This document shows positions 62,493 through 64,000 of a DNA stretch of 64,000 nt, piece after piece. Location of the stretch: NCBI RefSeq assembly GCF_003182095.1, contig NZ_QGTJ01000001.1:555878-619877 (forward strand). Direction: 5' to 3'. The stretch comes from Plasticicumulans acidivorans. GTDB lineage: Bacteria; Pseudomonadota; Gammaproteobacteria; Competibacterales; Competibacteraceae. The notes beneath the pieces are model-generated. The model had not been told where the DNA came from and ran no database searches. It saw only the letters and a program-made list of their open reading frames with translations. The translations under genes were made by a program, and so were the position numbers. How positions within the stretch are numbered: position 1 is the first letter of the stretch; each line of letters opens with the position of its first letter.

Positions 62493-62764
62493 GCCTGCCA
62501 TCAGCACGCCGCCTACAGCAGGCGCAATCCGCCGCCCGCCTGCGCCGTAACCAGCGGGGACACCTGCAGTCAGTCCCCACCCTGCCGCAGATGCTGGCTG
62601 TCGCCCGCGCGGTTTATTGGCACGCGGAGCGTGCGGGCGTCCCTCGCCCTGATCGCTACGCCATCAGCCGCTACGCCGCTGACCTGCGTCGCCGCGGCTG
62701 GAGCGGCGCAGAAGCCGTCCGGCAGGCAGCGCTGATCACCAAAGAAAACGGACGGACATCGTGA
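62489..62764 (+). CDS. Small phage protein (91 aa), basic
   Basis: 91 residues, very basic (SARRLQQAQSAARLRRNQRG), helical, with TLPQMLAVARAVYWHAERAG. The ATG overlaps the CsrA-like stop. Probably nucleic-acid binding; family not recognised. Confidence 0.65.
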   Translation: MSLPSARRLQQAQSAARLRRNQRGHLQSVPTLPQMLAVARAVYWHAERAGVPRPDRYAISRYAADLRRRGWSGAEAVRQAALITKENGRTS

Positions 62765-62865
62765 AGCCGATGTTTTGCGTCGCCGTCTACCGGTCACTCA
62801 TCGTCAGCGGATGGATTGCCAGCGCCGCCATCGCTATCGAGCTGATTTCGAGGGCTATCCAATGA
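62761..62865 (+). CDS. Small membrane peptide (34 aa)
   Basis: 34 residues with GTG start, reading MKPMFCVAVYRSLIVSGWIA then AAIAIELISRAIQ: one membrane helix. It overlaps by GTGA with the upstream stop and by ATGA with the next start, so it is probably translated. Function unknown. Confidence 0.5.
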   Translation: MKPMFCVAVYRSLIVSGWIASAAIAIELISRAIQ

Positions 62866-63194
62866 TGCAGGACAGCATAAAGCCGCGCCGACGGCGTGTT
62901 GGAATAAAGCCGCCACCAGACTGCCTCACGCTGCATGAAGCCGCAGTTGAGCTCGAACGGCCACTGACGCTGTTCACCAACTGGCTGCGCGTCCGGCGCT
63001 ACACGGACGGGAATCTCTACCCGAACCCGCAGCTGTTGCAGATGGACCTGCTGGATGTCCGCACATGGCAGTACTGCCTACCGAGCGGCATGCCAAAGCA
63101 CTACAGCCGCACCTTTGTCACCAGGAAAGGCATGACCTGGCTGCGCTCGGTACTGCCATCGACGCAGGACATGCGGGCCGAGGTGTCACTGTGA
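62862..63194 (+). CDS. KilAC-domain phage protein
   Basis: 110 residues. CLTLHEAAVELERPLTLFTN, WLRVRRYTDGNLYPNPQLLQ and YSRTFVTRKGMTWLRSVLP fit the C-terminal KilAC domain of phage antirepressors, without an N-terminal BRO/KilA-N domain. It may be a stand-alone antirepressor or replication regulator. The ATG overlaps the small peptide stop. Confidence 0.75.
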   Translation: MMQDSIKPRRRRVGIKPPPDCLTLHEAAVELERPLTLFTNWLRVRRYTDGNLYPNPQLLQMDLLDVRTWQYCLPSGMPKHYSRTFVTRKGMTWLRSVLPSTQDMRAEVSL

Positions 63195-63364
63195 ACAACG
63201 ACGCAGAGCTTTTTCGCCTCAGACAGGCCGTCTCAGAAATCAGGTCTCAACTGCTGCGCGAAATCGACGCAGGACTCAGTGGCGGGCTATCCGCTGCCGA
63301 GGATGCGTTACACCGCGCGCGCGAGCTGGCGATCAAACTAGAGGATCGCCGGCGTGCTGGTTGA
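63191..63364 (+). CDS. Small phage protein (57 aa)
   Basis: 57 residues from a GTG overlapping the previous stop; helical, NNDAELFRLRQAVSEIRSQL and AAEDALHRARELAIKLEDRR. The stop overlaps the dnaB GTG start by 11 nt. Coiled-coil-like; role unknown, possibly linked to DnaB. Confidence 0.65.
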   Translation: MNNDAELFRLRQAVSEIRSQLLREIDAGLSGGLSAAEDALHRARELAIKLEDRRRAG

Positions 63365-64000
63365 CACGGATGCCCTGCGCATCCCCCCGCACTCCAACGA
63401 AGCCGAACAGGCGGTGCTGGGCGGCCTGCTGCTCGACAACGCGGCCTGGGATCACGTCGCCGACCGCGTCGGTGAAGAGGATTTCTACCGCGCCGACCAT
63501 CGGCTGATTTTCCGTGCCGTCAAACTGCTCGCGGAAAAGGGCTCGCCGCTTGACGTGGTGACGCTGTCGGAATGGCTGGCGAGCCATGATCTGCTCGACG
63601 ACGCCGGCGGCCTGCCGTATCTGGCGCGGCTTGCGCGCGATACACCGAGTGCCGCCAACATCCGCGCCTACGCCGACATCGTGCGCGAGCGCTCGGTGCT
63701 GCGTCAGCTGATCCGCGTTGGCACCGATATCGCGGCGCGTGCCTTTGCCCCTGAAGGTCGCGACAGCAAGGAGCTGCTCGACGAGGCCGAGCGCCAGGTG
63801 TTCGCGATCGCCGAGCAGGGCAATCGGCAGAATCAGGGTTTTCAGCCGATCAAGGACTTGCTGACCAAGGCAATCGACCGCATCGACACGCTGTTCGAGC
63901 GCGACGACCCGATCACCGGCGTGCCGACCGGCTGGAACGACTTCGATGAGATGACGGCCGGCCTGCAGGCGGGCGACCTGATCATCATCGCCGGGCGGCC
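63354..64000 (+). CDS. dnaB: Replicative DNA helicase DnaB (partial)
   Basis: 215 codons with GTG start (GAGG 9 nt upstream), cut by the window edge. The N-terminal domain is typical of DnaB: PPHSNEAEQAVLGGLLLDN, EEDFYRADHRLIFRAVKLLA, LPYLARLARDTPSAANIRAY, then the linker and ITGVPTGWNDFDEMTAGLQA leading to the ATPase. Phage-encoded helicase for prophage replication; the host dnaB is elsewhere. Confidence 0.95.
   Translation, partial: MLVDTDALRIPPHSNEAEQAVLGGLLLDNAAWDHVADRVGEEDFYRADHRLIFRAVKLLAEKGSPLDVVTLSEWLASHDLLDDAGGLPYLARLARDTPSAANIRAYADIVRERSVLRQLIRVGTDIAARAFAPEGRDSKELLDEAERQVFAIAEQGNRQNQGFQPIKDLLTKAIDRIDTLFERDDPITGVPTGWNDFDEMTAGLQAGDLIIIAGR

Overview
This is a GC-rich bacterial chromosome segment with two parts: core chromosomal genes (about 1-28,430) and a lambda-like siphophage prophage (about 28,470 to beyond 64,000). 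Gene content (ZntB, Fpr, DUF1840 next to TadA, CCA-encoding tRNA genes, LysR-type regulators) suggests a gammaproteobacterium. No rRNA or marker protein is present that would allow a finer placement.

Chromosomal part: (1) A glycogen and trehalose cluster, malQ (cut by the left edge)-treZ-glgX-glgB-glgC on the minus strand, with glgA divergent on the plus strand. Together they make ADP-glucose, polymerise and branch glycogen, debranch it, and release trehalose or glucose. (2) Housekeeping and accessory genes: DEDDh exonuclease, TauE/SafE permease, ferredoxin-NADP reductase, ZntB-like channel, periplasmic alpha-carbonic anhydrase, CHAP-like amidase, threonine synthase, flavin reductase, a LysR gene divergent from an MFS exporter coupled to a YiiM-like MOSC protein, a glycine-zipper protein and a GNAT acetyltransferase. 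(3) A CRISPR adaptation locus at 22.9-25.9 kb: a short array (two good repeats plus one decayed trailer repeat, two spacers) and five tightly packed minus-strand genes, orf105-cas2-cas1-cas1'-cas2'. cas1' has lost the usual catalytic signature. No interference gene is visible. (4) A scar of broken genes (LysR, MFS fragments), then tRNA-Ser(CGA), tadA and a DUF1840 gene.

Prophage: the left attachment site is a 45-nt 3' fragment of a tRNA-Pro(GGG) gene followed by its terminator. No integrase is in the window, so the right end probably lies beyond 64 kb. Late genes run leftward on the minus strand: HNH nuclease, terminase, portal, protease, HK97-type capsid, head-tail connectors, tail tube, tape measure, tail tip proteins, endolysin. 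Extra genes between tail and endolysin include a zinc-ribbon membrane protein, a secreted DUF4124 protein, an antirepressor and a plus-strand HicAB toxin-antitoxin pair. Late transcription appears to start at a lambda-PR'-like promoter (TTGTCA-N18-TATGAT) just after a Q-like gene, followed by a hairpin and a terminator.

The immunity region at 57.2-58.5 kb has divergent cro and cI with three operators of consensus TGAAC-N5-GTTCA. Two more copies sit 3.8 kb away over the promoter of a plus-strand replication operon (61.4 kb to dnaB), so one repressor should control both. Between cI and this operon lie a secreted thermonuclease and a 557-residue HipA-like kinase fusion, a candidate phage-defence or exclusion gene. 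The replication operon also carries a CsrA-like protein with a roughly 45-50-residue insertion.

The best candidates for something undescribed are the doubled Cas1/Cas2 adaptation locus with its unknown leading gene, the HipA-like fusion in the immunity region, and the interrupted CsrA.
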